A stretch of 64,000 bases of DNA from Cryptosporangium sp044454545 (GTDB lineage: Bacteria > Actinomycetota > Actinomycetes > Mycobacteriales > Cryptosporangiaceae). Positions 34,475 to 43,396 of this stretch are shown piece after piece. The notes under the pieces are model-generated. The model had not been told where the DNA came from, made no database searches, and saw nothing but the letters and a program-made list of their open reading frames with translations. The stretch is from assembly GCF_044454545.1 (NCBI RefSeq), contig NZ_JBITDV010000013.1:248001-312000 (forward strand). Direction: 5' to 3'. A program made the position numbers and the translations under genes. Within the stretch, counting starts at the first letter, position 1; each line of letters begins with the position of its first letter.

Positions 34475-35338
34475 CACGACGATCTCGGCGAACATCGACG
34501 CCGGCCAGCCGTGGCGGCGAAGCTACGGTGACAACGTCGTCTACACCGACTGGCGGCGCGACAACTACCTGCACGCGATCACCACCGTGCTGCAGCGGGC
34601 CGGTGTCACGTCAGGCCGCCTCGGTGTCGAGGACGACCACTTGCCCGGCTTGCTGCGAGCTCAGCTGACCGATGCGTTGCCCGGATTCGCGTTCCTCGAC
34701 GTCTCGCAATCCGTCATGCGCCACCGGATGGTCAAATCGGCCGAGGAAATCGACCTGATCACGCACGGCGCCCGGATCGCCGACCTCGGTGGCGCCGCGG
34801 TAGTGGAGGCGATCGGCGACGGCGTCCCGGAGTACGAGGTCGGGATCGCCGGCTCCAACGCGATGATCCGGGAGATCGCCGCGACCTTCCCGGACGCGGA
34901 GCTCCGCGACACCTGGGTCTGGTTCCAGTCCGGCGTCAACACCGACGGCGCCCACAACTGGGCCACGTCACGGCGGGTCCAGCGCGGGGACATCCTGTCG
35001 CTGAACTGCTTCCCGATGATCGCCGGCTATTACACCGCCCTGGAACGGACCCTGTTCTGGGGACACCCAGGGACGAGCACCTGCGCCTGTGGGACGTCAA
35101 CGTGCGCGTGCACCGCCGGGGACTCGAACTGATCAAGCTTGGTGCCGTCTGCCAGGACATCGACACCGTCCTGGAGCCGGGCATGGTGGTGTCGATGGAG
35201 CCGATGATCATGGTCCCCGAGGGCCAACCCGGTGCCGGGGGGTGCCGGGAACACGACATTCTCGTGGTCGGCGAGGACACCGCCGAGAACATCACGAGAT
35301 TCCCCTTCGGCCCGGACCACAACATCCTCGGTGTCTGA
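34475..35338 (+). pseudogene. creatinase (M24 family), degraded
   Basis: Clear similarity to creatine amidinohydrolase: SANIDAGQPWRRSYGDN, KSAEEIDLITHGARIADLGG, NTDGAHNWATSRRVQRGDIL and DTVLEPGMVVSMEP. Three lesions are visible. The N-terminal roughly 60 residues are missing. One base has been lost near 35071, after ERTLFWGHPG, shifting the frame into DEHLRLWDVNVRVH. About 45 codons, including metal-site His residues, have been deleted between LGAVCQDI and DTVLEPG. The gene cannot make an active enzyme. Confidence 0.75.
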
Positions 35339-35487
35339 ACGGTAGCTGCCCGCGGGAGGGTGACGTCGATATGGCGCACGCTCGGAGGATGGCGCCCGCG
35401 TGGCACCTGCGGTCTAATCGGCCTCGCTCCACCCCCACCCCGGTGCCCACGCGGGCGAGCTCACCGTGACTCAGAGGTAGGCCAGGC

Positions 35488-38400
35488 TTGGCGGTGCGGA
35501 CCGGATCCCCCTCGTCGACCGACGGCCCCCGGACGCCGTCGGACGGCACGCTGCGTCTGCAGATACTCGGTCCGCTCCGGATCTGGCGGCACGGTGTCGA
35601 GCTGGAGACCGGCCCCGCGCAGCAAGCCGCCCTGCTGGCCGTCCTGCTGGCCCGCGCGGGCCGGGCGGTCGGTACGGCCGAGTTGATCAACTTGATCTGG
35701 GGCGACGGCGCGCCGGGCAGCGCCGTCAACACGGTCCGGCGCTACGTCGGCGCGCTGCGGCGCGCGCTCGAGCCCGGCCTCCCTCCGCGGCGCGACGGCA
35801 GCTACCTGCGGCGCCGCGACGACGGATACGTGTTCGTCGCCGGCCAGGGCACCCTCGACGTCGTCGACTTCCGTGCCCGCGTCGCGGCTGCCCGGGCCGA
35901 GCCCGACCGCACCGCGGCCCTCGAGAGTTACGCGTCGGCACTGGAGGTCTGGCGCGGACCCGCCGGAGACGGCGTCCGGCACGGTGCGGCCGCCGCGGCG
36001 CTCTTCGCCGGGCTCGACGAGGAGTTCTTCGCGGCATGCCGGGACGCGGTCGGGCTCGCGGTCCCGCTGGGTTGTCCGGAACGAGTGCTCCGGCCGCTCT
36101 GGCTGGCCGCCGCGATGGCCCCGCTGCACGAGGAGGTGCAGGCCGCACTCGTCACGACGCTGGCCGCGGCAGGCCGGCATGCCGAGGCGCTGGTGTCGTT
36201 CGACGCGGTGCGGGCGCGCCTCGCCGACGAGCTGGGTGTCCTCCCCGGCTCGGCACTGCGGCACGCGCACGAGCACGCGCTGGAGCGGGCGGCGACGCCG
36301 GCGGCACGGCCGGGCAGCGCAGGCGTCGGCGAGCCGTCCGCGTCGGCGCTGATCGGGCGGGTCGAGGAGGGGGAGGTGCTGACTTCCGCCGTGGAGCAGG
36401 CGCTGTCCGGCGGTACCGGTTCGGTCGTCGTCGAGGGTGAGCCCGGCGTGGGCAAGACCCGCCTGCTGGAGGAGGCCGCCGCGGACGCGACCGGCCGCGG
36501 AGCGTCGGTGGTGTGGGGTCAGTGCCTGGACGGTGACGGAACACCGTCGATGTGGCCGTGGATCAGGGTGGCGAGCACCCTGCTCGATGGCCGGCAGGCC
36601 ACCACGCGGGCGCAGTGGCTCGCCACCGAGCTCGGTCGCCTGCTGGAGCCGGAGCACGAGGCCTTCGACGCGCCGCTGCTCCCGGAGAGCGATGCGCGTT
36701 TCCGTCTCTTCGAACGCGTCGTCTCCCTCGTGGGTGACGCCGCGGCACGACGGCCGCTCGTGGTGGTCATCGACGACCTGCACTGGGGCGACGCGGGCTC
36801 GCTGGAGTTGTTCGGCTACCTGGCCCGGCACCTGCCGGCCGGCACGGCGCTGTGCGGGGCGCTGCGGACGCACGCGCCGGTACCCGGTTCGGACCTGACC
36901 CGGGTGCTCGCCGGGGTCAGCCGGGTACCCGGGCACCGACGCATCCGGCTGGGCCCGCTCACCCGGGGCGAAGCCGCTGAGATCGTCCGTCAGGAGGCCG
37001 GTCCGGAGGTCTCCGTCGCGGTCACCCAGAACATCTACACCCGCAGCGCGGGGAACCCGTTCTTCGTCCGTGAACTCGCGCGGCTGCTCGCCGTCAACGG
37101 TGGCCTCTCGTCGGGCGGATCGGTGGCGGAGGTGCCCGCCACGGTCCGGGACGTCGTCCGGAACCGCCTGGCCGGGCTCGGCGGCGACACCCGTGACCTG
37201 CTCCGGATCGCGGCGCTCATCGGCCGTGAGGTCGACGTCGGACTGCTCGCGCGGGTTGCGGGGATCGACGTCCCGGCGTGCCTGCACCGCTTGGAGCCCG
37301 TGGATGCGCTCGGCCTGTTCAGGCCGGTACCCGACAACCCGTTCTCCGTGCGCTTCTCCCACGACCTGGTGCGCGAGTCGATCGCCGGGAGCACACCTCC
37401 GCTGACGTTGCCCCGCCTGCACCTGCGGGTGGCGGACGCCCTGGAGCTCACCCGCGGGCCGCGCGACGACGTCACCGAACGACTCGCCCATCACCTCTCG
37501 GCCGCGGGTCCGCTCGCCGACCCCGCGCGCACCGCGGAGGCGCTCGTCCACGCCGGCCGCTACGCGACGTCCAAATTCGCCCTCGAGGCCGCCGAGCGAC
37601 ACCTCGAGTCCGCCGCCCGGATCGCCCGGGGAGCCGCTCTCCCCGAACTCGAGCTCGCGGCGCTCTCCCACCTCATCACGATCGCCGGCATGCGGTCGAT
37701 GTACGGCACCACCACCCTCGGCCGGCTCGAACGCGCCGAGGCCCTCGCCCGGGTTCTCGGCCGCGAGCTGGAGGCCGCCGACCTGCTCTTCACGCACTGG
37801 GTGGTATACGCCCAGGCCATCCAGTTCGATCGCGCTCGGCCGCTGGCTCTGCGGCTGCGCGGGCTGGGTGAGACGTCCGGCGACCCGCTCGTCCGCACCT
37901 ACGGTCTCAACGCGTGGGGCATCCACCAGTGGTCGACCGGCAACGTCGAGGAAGGATTCCACTTCCTCGCGCTCTCGTACCGGACGATGGTCGACGGGCT
38001 CGAGGGCCGGAAGCACAATCCGCTCCGCCACGACCTGCAGTGGCTGGCCACCGGGATGTTGGCCGAGGTGACCGCCCTGCACGGGGACGTCGGCGGAGCG
38101 CGGGAGATCCTCGCCAGGCTCGCCGCCGCCGCCGAGGGCGATCGCTACGCGACGTCGATCTGGGCCACGATGGCGGCGCGGACGGCGACGATCGCCGGCG
38201 ATCCGCTGTGGGCGATCGAGGTGGCCGAGCGGGGCATCGACGCCGACCCGGACTTCTCGTTCGTCTTTCTCGGCACCTACCAGAGGCTGGCGCGGGGGTG
38301 GGGGCGGGCGCTGACGGGGCAGGACCCGGCGGGCGCCGCGGCCGAGGTGCGTGCCCTCATCGCCCGGAACCTGCTCGATCCGACCCGCTCCTGCGTGGCG

Positions 38401-38691
38401 ACCTGGTTCGGGCTGCTCGCCGAGATGCGCATGGCCGCCGGGGATCTCGAGGAAGCCACGGCGGCCCTCGACCACGCCGGCCACTATCTCGACACGTACG
38501 GGCAGCGCTACTCCGAGGGCCTGATCCTCCTCCTGCGGGCGAGGCTGCTCCGGGCTCGCGGCGCGCCGGAGGTGGTCGTCCGGGAGGCCGCGGAACGGGC
38601 GCGGGCCCTCTCCGCCGAGCGCGGGGCGCATCTCTTCGCCCGCCGGGCCGAGCAGTTCACCGGTGAGGACGCGCGGCCGGGACACGCCTGA
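35488..38691 (+). CDS. SARP-like BTAD-AAA transcriptional regulator (copy 1)
   Basis: A 1067-residue AfsR/DnrI-family activator. An OmpR-type winged helix (LRLQILGPLRIWRHG, about 20-105) is followed by the bacterial transcriptional activation domain to about 265. An AAA-type ATPase follows, with Walker A GEPGVGKTRL (about 320) and Walker B LVVVIDDLHWGD (about 425), then an alpha-helical, TPR-like C-terminal half. The start is TTG at 35488 or GTG at 35494; both are weak. Its stop overlaps the start of a close paralog. Large regulators of this type switch on secondary metabolism or morphology genes, binding heptamers spaced 11 bases apart. Confidence 0.85.
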   Translation: MAVRTGSPSSTDGPRTPSDGTLRLQILGPLRIWRHGVELETGPAQQAALLAVLLARAGRAVGTAELINLIWGDGAPGSAVNTVRRYVGALRRALEPGLPPRRDGSYLRRRDDGYVFVAGQGTLDVVDFRARVAAARAEPDRTAALESYASALEVWRGPAGDGVRHGAAAAALFAGLDEEFFAACRDAVGLAVPLGCPERVLRPLWLAAAMAPLHEEVQAALVTTLAAAGRHAEALVSFDAVRARLADELGVLPGSALRHAHEHALERAATPAARPGSAGVGEPSASALIGRVEEGEVLTSAVEQALSGGTGSVVVEGEPGVGKTRLLEEAAADATGRGASVVWGQCLDGDGTPSMWPWIRVASTLLDGRQATTRAQWLATELGRLLEPEHEAFDAPLLPESDARFRLFERVVSLVGDAAARRPLVVVIDDLHWGDAGSLELFGYLARHLPAGTALCGALRTHAPVPGSDLTRVLAGVSRVPGHRRIRLGPLTRGEAAEIVRQEAGPEVSVAVTQNIYTRSAGNPFFVRELARLLAVNGGLSSGGSVAEVPATVRDVVRNRLAGLGGDTRDLLRIAALIGREVDVGLLARVAGIDVPACLHRLEPVDALGLFRPVPDNPFSVRFSHDLVRESIAGSTPPLTLPRLHLRVADALELTRGPRDDVTERLAHHLSAAGPLADPARTAEALVHAGRYATSKFALEAAERHLESAARIARGAALPELELAALSHLITIAGMRSMYGTTTLGRLERAEALARVLGRELEAADLLFTHWVVYAQAIQFDRARPLALRLRGLGETSGDPLVRTYGLNAWGIHQWSTGNVEEGFHFLALSYRTMVDGLEGRKHNPLRHDLQWLATGMLAEVTALHGDVGGAREILARLAAAAEGDRYATSIWATMAARTATIAGDPLWAIEVAERGIDADPDFSFVFLGTYQRLARGWGRALTGQDPAGAAAEVRALIARNLLDPTRSCVATWFGLLAEMRMAAGDLEEATAALDHAGHYLDTYGQRYSEGLILLLRARLLRARGAPEVVVREAAERARALSAERGAHLFARRAEQFTGEDARPGHA

Positions 38692-41600
38692 TGGCGAGGC
38701 TGCGCCTGGCGGTCCTGGGCCCGGTCCGGATCGAACGGAACGGCGTCCAGGTGGATCCGGGCCCCCGCAGACAACGTCTCCTCCTCGCGGTCCTCCTGGC
38801 CCGGGCCGGCCAGCCGGTCAGCGTCAGCGGACTCGTCGACCTCCTGTGGGGTGAGGAGGTGCCGCCGACCGCGGTCAACGTCGTGCAGCAGTACGTCAGC
38901 GCGCTGCGCCGGACACTCGAGCCGGAGCTGGCTCCGCGCGAGGACGGCACCTACCTACGGCGCCGCGGCGCCGGGTACGCGTTCGTCACCGATCGGGCTC
39001 TCGTGGACGTCGCCGAGTTCCGCGCGTCGTCGGAAGCCGCGCGCCTCGCCCGGGAGGAGATGCGAGAGGCCGAGGCGCTCGATCACTTCCTGGAGGCCGT
39101 ACGTCGCTGGCGGGGCCCCACCGGGGGTGGGCTCGCCGAGACCCCGGCGGCGCGTCAGCTCTTCGCGGCGCTCGACGACGACTTCTTCACCGCCTGCGTG
39201 GAGGCCGCCGACCTGGCCACGAGCCTGGATCGGCCGCGGGAGGTACTGCCGTCGCTCCGGCTGGCGGCATGGATGGGCCCGCTGCACGAGCCGGTACGGG
39301 CCGCGCTCGTCACGACGCTAGCCGCGGCGGGGCAGGAGGCCGACGCACGGGCGGAGCTCGATAGCGTCCGGGGGCGTCTCGCCGATGAGCTGGGGATCGA
39401 TCCGGGTCCTGCGCTGCGGGCCGCGGCGCAGCGGCTGGGCGGTCGACGCCCGGATGTGCCCACGCTGCGTGCCGGCGAGCCGGACGGGCAGGCAGCGCGG
39501 ATCTCCGGCCTGGTCGGCCGGGCCGACGAGCTGGCGGTCCTGGCGCGGAGCGCCGAATCGGCGCTGTCCGGTGGCACCGGGGTGATCGTCGTGGAGGGCG
39601 AACCCGGCGTGGGCAAGTCCTGTCTGGTCGAGGAGGTCGCGGCCGGCGCGGAGCGTCGCGGTGCACTGGTGGTGTGGGGTCACTGCCTCGAGGGCGGCGG
39701 GGCGCCGTCGATGTGGCCGTGGATCCGGGCGGTGGCCGCGATCCTCGACGCACTGCCGGACGACGTCCGGGAGAAGTGGCGGGACAGCGAGCTCGGCCGT
39801 CTCGTGCGGCCGCACGCCGATGCCATCGGCTCGGTGGCGCTGCCGGACAGCGCCGCGCAGTTCCGCCTGTTCGAGCTGGTCGTCGCGCTCTCCGCTGAGC
39901 TCGCGGCCCGCCGTCCGCTGGTGCTGATCGTTGACGACTTGCAGTGGGGCGACGTCGCTTCGCTGACACTGTTCGGGCACCTCGCGGCCCGGCTCCCCGC
40001 AGGCACTCTCCTGGCCGGAGCGTTCCGCACGCATGCGCCGGTACCGGGCTCGGACCTGACCCGAATGCTGGCCGGGGTCAGCCGGGTGCCGGGGCACCGC
40101 CGGATCCGTCTCGGCCCGCTCGACCGGTCCGCGGTCGCCGAACTCGTCCAGCGCGAGACCGGACGGGCGCCCGGCGTCGACGCGGCGGAGGCGCTCCACG
40201 TCCGGACCGGGGGCAACCCGTTCTACGTCCGGGAACTCGCCCGGCTGCTCGCCGGTGGCGCGACGGCGGCCGGACCGGCGCCGGAGCCCGGGGGAGTGCC
40301 CGCCACCGTGCGCGACGTGGTCCGCGACCGCATGGCCGGTCTGCCCGACAGCAGCCGGGATCTGCTCCAAATCGCCGCGCTCATCGGCCGCGGCGTCGAC
40401 TTCCGGCTGCTGGCCGATGCCTCCGGTCTCGACGTCCGCACCTGCCTCGAGCTCCTGGAGCCGGTCGAAGCCCTCGGGATGCTCTCGACCGCTCCCGAGG
40501 ATCCGTACTCGTACCGCTTCGCCCACGACCTCGTGCGGGAGTCCGTCACCGAGAGCACCCCGCCGCTCCGGGCTTCGCGTCTGCACCACCGCGTCGCCGA
40601 CGCGCTCGAGCGCGCCGACGCGCCACACGAGTTCATCGCCGAGCGCCTCGCTCACCACCTCTGGTCCGCCGGCCCGCTCGCCGATCCCACGCGCACCGCA
40701 GACGCGCTCATCCGGGCAGGCCGGAACGCGGCCGCGAAGGTCGCTCTCGACGCCGCCGAGCGACACCTCCTGGCAGCAGCGCAGATCGCGAGGACAGCGG
40801 GCCTCCTGGAACCGGAGCTCGCCGCGCTCTCCGAACTCATCGCCATCGCCGGCACGCGCCAGATGTATGGGATCGGGTCGCTGAGCTGGCTCGAGCGCGC
40901 CGAGCACGTCGCGCGCGGTCTCGGCCGGGAGCTCGAGGCCACCGACTACCTGTTCAGCCGCTGGGTGGTCCACGCCCAGGGCAGCGACATGCAGCTCGCC
41001 GACCGGCTCGCGCGTCAACTGCGCGACCAGGGGCGGGCGTCCGACGAGCCCGTCGTCCGGGCTTACGGCGTCCACGCGTGGGGTATCCGGCAGACCGCGA
41101 TCGGCAACTTCACCGAGGGGGCGCAGCTGATCGCCGAGTCGCTCCCGATCTTGCGCGCCAGCCTGGCACCGCGCGATCAGCACACGCTCCGGTACGACCT
41201 GAACCGCAACATCACGGGGTTGCACGCCGAGATCACCGCGCTGCGAGGAAACCCGGACGGAGCACGGACGCTGCTCGACGCGATGGAGTCCGAGATGGGT
41301 GCCGATCGGTACCTGATCACGCTCTGGTCGGCCTTCTCGGCGCGGATCGGAGCACTCGTGGGCGATCCGGTGCTGGCGCTGCTCAGCTCCGAGCGAGGTA
41401 TCGCCGCCGACCCGGAGTTCTCCTTCCGCTTCCTCGGGACGTATCAGCGGCTGGGGCGCTGCTGGGGGCGCGCCGTGACGGGGCAAGATCCCGCCGGCGC
41501 GGCGGCCGAGGCATGGGACCTGATCGCCGAGAACCTGCTGGATCCCCCGCGTCCCCGATTCATGCTGTGGCAGGCGATGCTCGCCGAGATCCGGATGGCC

Positions 41601-41852
41601 GCCGGTGATCTGGACGGCGCCGGCGCGGCGATCGACCACGCCGAGTCGTTCTTCACCGTCTACGGGCAGCGCTTCTCCGAGTGTTGGCTGCTCGTTCTGC
41701 GGGCACGGTTGCTCCAGGCCCGCGGAGAGCCCGGCTCTCTCGTGCGGGCCGCCGCGCAACGGGCTCGGGAGGTGTCGCGGGAACGCGGCGTGCTGCTGTT
41801 CGCCCGTCGCGCCGACGAGGTGCTCGCGAGCCTCCCGGTGGACGGCCACTGA
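38691..41852 (+). CDS. SARP-like BTAD-AAA transcriptional regulator (copy 2)
   Basis: A 1053-residue tandem paralog of the preceding gene, with the same domain order: LRLAVLGPVRIERNG winged helix, activation domain, Walker A GEPGVGKSCL, Walker B LVLIVDDLQWGD, and a long helical C-terminus (YGVHAWGIRQTAIGN). The ATG at 38691 overlaps the previous TGA by one base, so both are made from one message, suggesting that they may hetero-oligomerise. No biosynthetic gene cluster follows; their targets lie elsewhere or include the heptamer repeats at 629-661. Confidence 0.88.
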   Translation: MARLRLAVLGPVRIERNGVQVDPGPRRQRLLLAVLLARAGQPVSVSGLVDLLWGEEVPPTAVNVVQQYVSALRRTLEPELAPREDGTYLRRRGAGYAFVTDRALVDVAEFRASSEAARLAREEMREAEALDHFLEAVRRWRGPTGGGLAETPAARQLFAALDDDFFTACVEAADLATSLDRPREVLPSLRLAAWMGPLHEPVRAALVTTLAAAGQEADARAELDSVRGRLADELGIDPGPALRAAAQRLGGRRPDVPTLRAGEPDGQAARISGLVGRADELAVLARSAESALSGGTGVIVVEGEPGVGKSCLVEEVAAGAERRGALVVWGHCLEGGGAPSMWPWIRAVAAILDALPDDVREKWRDSELGRLVRPHADAIGSVALPDSAAQFRLFELVVALSAELAARRPLVLIVDDLQWGDVASLTLFGHLAARLPAGTLLAGAFRTHAPVPGSDLTRMLAGVSRVPGHRRIRLGPLDRSAVAELVQRETGRAPGVDAAEALHVRTGGNPFYVRELARLLAGGATAAGPAPEPGGVPATVRDVVRDRMAGLPDSSRDLLQIAALIGRGVDFRLLADASGLDVRTCLELLEPVEALGMLSTAPEDPYSYRFAHDLVRESVTESTPPLRASRLHHRVADALERADAPHEFIAERLAHHLWSAGPLADPTRTADALIRAGRNAAAKVALDAAERHLLAAAQIARTAGLLEPELAALSELIAIAGTRQMYGIGSLSWLERAEHVARGLGRELEATDYLFSRWVVHAQGSDMQLADRLARQLRDQGRASDEPVVRAYGVHAWGIRQTAIGNFTEGAQLIAESLPILRASLAPRDQHTLRYDLNRNITGLHAEITALRGNPDGARTLLDAMESEMGADRYLITLWSAFSARIGALVGDPVLALLSSERGIAADPEFSFRFLGTYQRLGRCWGRAVTGQDPAGAAAEAWDLIAENLLDPPRPRFMLWQAMLAEIRMAAGDLDGAGAAIDHAESFFTVYGQRFSECWLLVLRARLLQARGEPGSLVRAAAQRAREVSRERGVLLFARRADEVLASLPVDGH

Positions 41853-41940
41853 ATCCCGCTCGGCCGTCCGTTCAGCCGAATTCCCCTCGCCCGGAGTTCA
41901 CTCCCGATATCGCTCGTCAGTTCCAACCCGGGAGGACAGC

Positions 41941-42765
41941 ATGCCCACGATCACCACCACGGACGGCGTGGAGATCTTTTTCAAGGACTGGGGATCGGGC
42001 CAGCCGATCGTCTTCAGCCATGGCTGGCCGCTGTCGTCGGACGACTGGGACACCCAGATGCTGTTCTTCCTGCGGCACGGCTACCGCGTGATCGCCCACG
42101 ACCGGCGAGGTCACGGCCGCTCCGCGCAAGTCAGCGAGGGCCACGACATGGACCATTACGCCGACGACCTGGCTGCGCTGACCGCCCAGCTCGACCTGCG
42201 CGACGCCATCCACGTCGGACACTCCGCCGGCGGCGGCGAGGTCGCCCGCTACCTCGGCCGGCACGGCGAGGAGCGGGTGGCCAAGGCGGTCTTCATCTCG
42301 GCCGTCACGCCCTACGTGATGCAGGACGAGGGGCGCCCGATCGGTCTGCCACAGTCGGTGTTCGACGAGCAACAGGCCGGAGTGGCCGCGAACCGCGCGG
42401 AGTTCTACCGCGAGGTCGCGTCCGGGCCGTTCTTCGGCTACAACCGCCCCGGCGCGAAGCCGTCCGAAGCCATCATCCAGAACTGGTGCCGCCAGGCCCT
42501 CAACGGCTCGGCCAAGGCGCACTACGACGAGATCCACGCGTACTCGCGGGTCGACTTCACCGACGACCTCCGGAAAGTCACGGTGCCGGTACTCGTCATG
42601 CACGGGTTGGACGACCAGATCGTCGTCTACGCGAACACGGCGCCGCACACGGCCGAACTGGTGAAGAACGGCACGCTGAAGTCCTACCCGGGCTTCCCGC
42701 ACGGGATGCCGACGACCGAGGCCGAGACGATCAACGCCGATCTCCTCGCGTTCTTCCGCTCCTGA
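41941..42765 (+). CDS. alpha/beta hydrolase, non-heme chloroperoxidase/arylesterase type
   Basis: A 274-residue serine hydrolase of the cofactor-free perhydrolase/chloroperoxidase group: FSHGWPLSSDDWD, RVIAHDRRGHGRS, nucleophile elbow GHSAGGGE, acid Asp in MHGLDDQIV and His in YPGFPHGMP. It hydrolyses esters and can form peracids. GGGAGGAC precedes the start. It follows the SARP pair by 88 bases. Its stop overlaps a truncated second hydrolase reading frame. Confidence 0.9.
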   Translation: MPTITTTDGVEIFFKDWGSGQPIVFSHGWPLSSDDWDTQMLFFLRHGYRVIAHDRRGHGRSAQVSEGHDMDHYADDLAALTAQLDLRDAIHVGHSAGGGEVARYLGRHGEERVAKAVFISAVTPYVMQDEGRPIGLPQSVFDEQQAGVAANRAEFYREVASGPFFGYNRPGAKPSEAIIQNWCRQALNGSAKAHYDEIHAYSRVDFTDDLRKVTVPVLVMHGLDDQIVVYANTAPHTAELVKNGTLKSYPGFPHGMPTTEAETINADLLAFFRS

Positions 42766-42827
42766 TGACCACCCGAGGCGTGCCCGTGCTCTTCGTCCAC
42801 GGCCTGCGGATCCACGCCTCGTCCTGA
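42765..42827 (+). pseudogene. second alpha/beta hydrolase, 20-codon remnant
   Basis: An ATG overlapping the previous stop (TGATG) opens a frame reading GVPVLFVHGLRIHASS, the first strand and oxyanion loop of an alpha/beta hydrolase. It ends in TGA after 20 codons. The coupled start suggests a former operon partner lost by deletion or a nonsense change. Confidence 0.4.
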
Positions 42828-43396
42828 GCGCTGTCCCCTGGCCGGCGTCTTCACGACGGTCGCGGTCATCTACGCGCCGGCCCGGCGGCGGAATCAGATC
42901 TCTGTCTTCGGGGGCCTGCCGGGCCGGGCAGGAACCGGGTTCCGGGCTGACCCGGCAGCCCTTCCGCATGCCGTTCTCTCAGGACCACGTCCGTGATGAC
43001 CGGCGCCGAAACCACAGTCGGCGACGCCTTCGAAGACCACGTCCCTGGCCGCCCTCGCCAGCTGAAACCCGCAACGCACCGGACGCGGCAACAGGAGCGA
43101 TCGTGTCGCCGGCCGGACAACGAACCGGGCCTACGAAGCGCCCGCGTTGGGCCCGATTCGTTGTCCCACCGCCAGAGGCGTTCGACGGAGAGCGCTCGGC
43201 CACGCCATTGGGCTCCAGCGCCAGACAATCAGCAATTGTCGGCAGACTTTCGCCCGTGCCCCGGCAACAGACTCGTTTCGCATGAAATGGCCGAGTCGAC
43301 GGCTGATCGCTCGGCCCCTTTTCACGGTTCACCGACCACGAGACAATGGAGTAATACAGGCAATCAAATTCGCGCTCTACGGCCAAAGGGCGACAA
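42828..43396. other. gene-free interval with a long inverted repeat
   Basis: No convincing gene in 569 bases. It contains a 17-base inverted repeat with one mismatch (43115-43131 against 43150-43166, GGACAACGAA / TTCGTTGTCC plus a GGGCC inner part) around an 18-base loop, and lower GC towards 43300-43396 ahead of the next gene. The repeat could be a terminator or an element end. Confidence 0.45.
43115..43166. repeat. 17-base inverted repeat
   Basis: Left arm at 43115-43131 and right arm at 43150-43166, complementary except for one C/T mismatch. Loop of 18 bases. No T-run follows it. Its role is unknown. Confidence 0.5.

Noticed and set aside
33759..35132. continuous 457-codon frame read as one fusion gene (deacetylase-creatinase)
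   Set aside because: Each half lacks essential parts, and the creatinase continues in another frame beyond it; it is a chance join of remnants.
35461..41849. long reverse-strand open frames opposite the SARP genes
   Set aside because: Arg/Pro/Gly-rich translations without motifs; they arise from strong GC bias of the forward genes.
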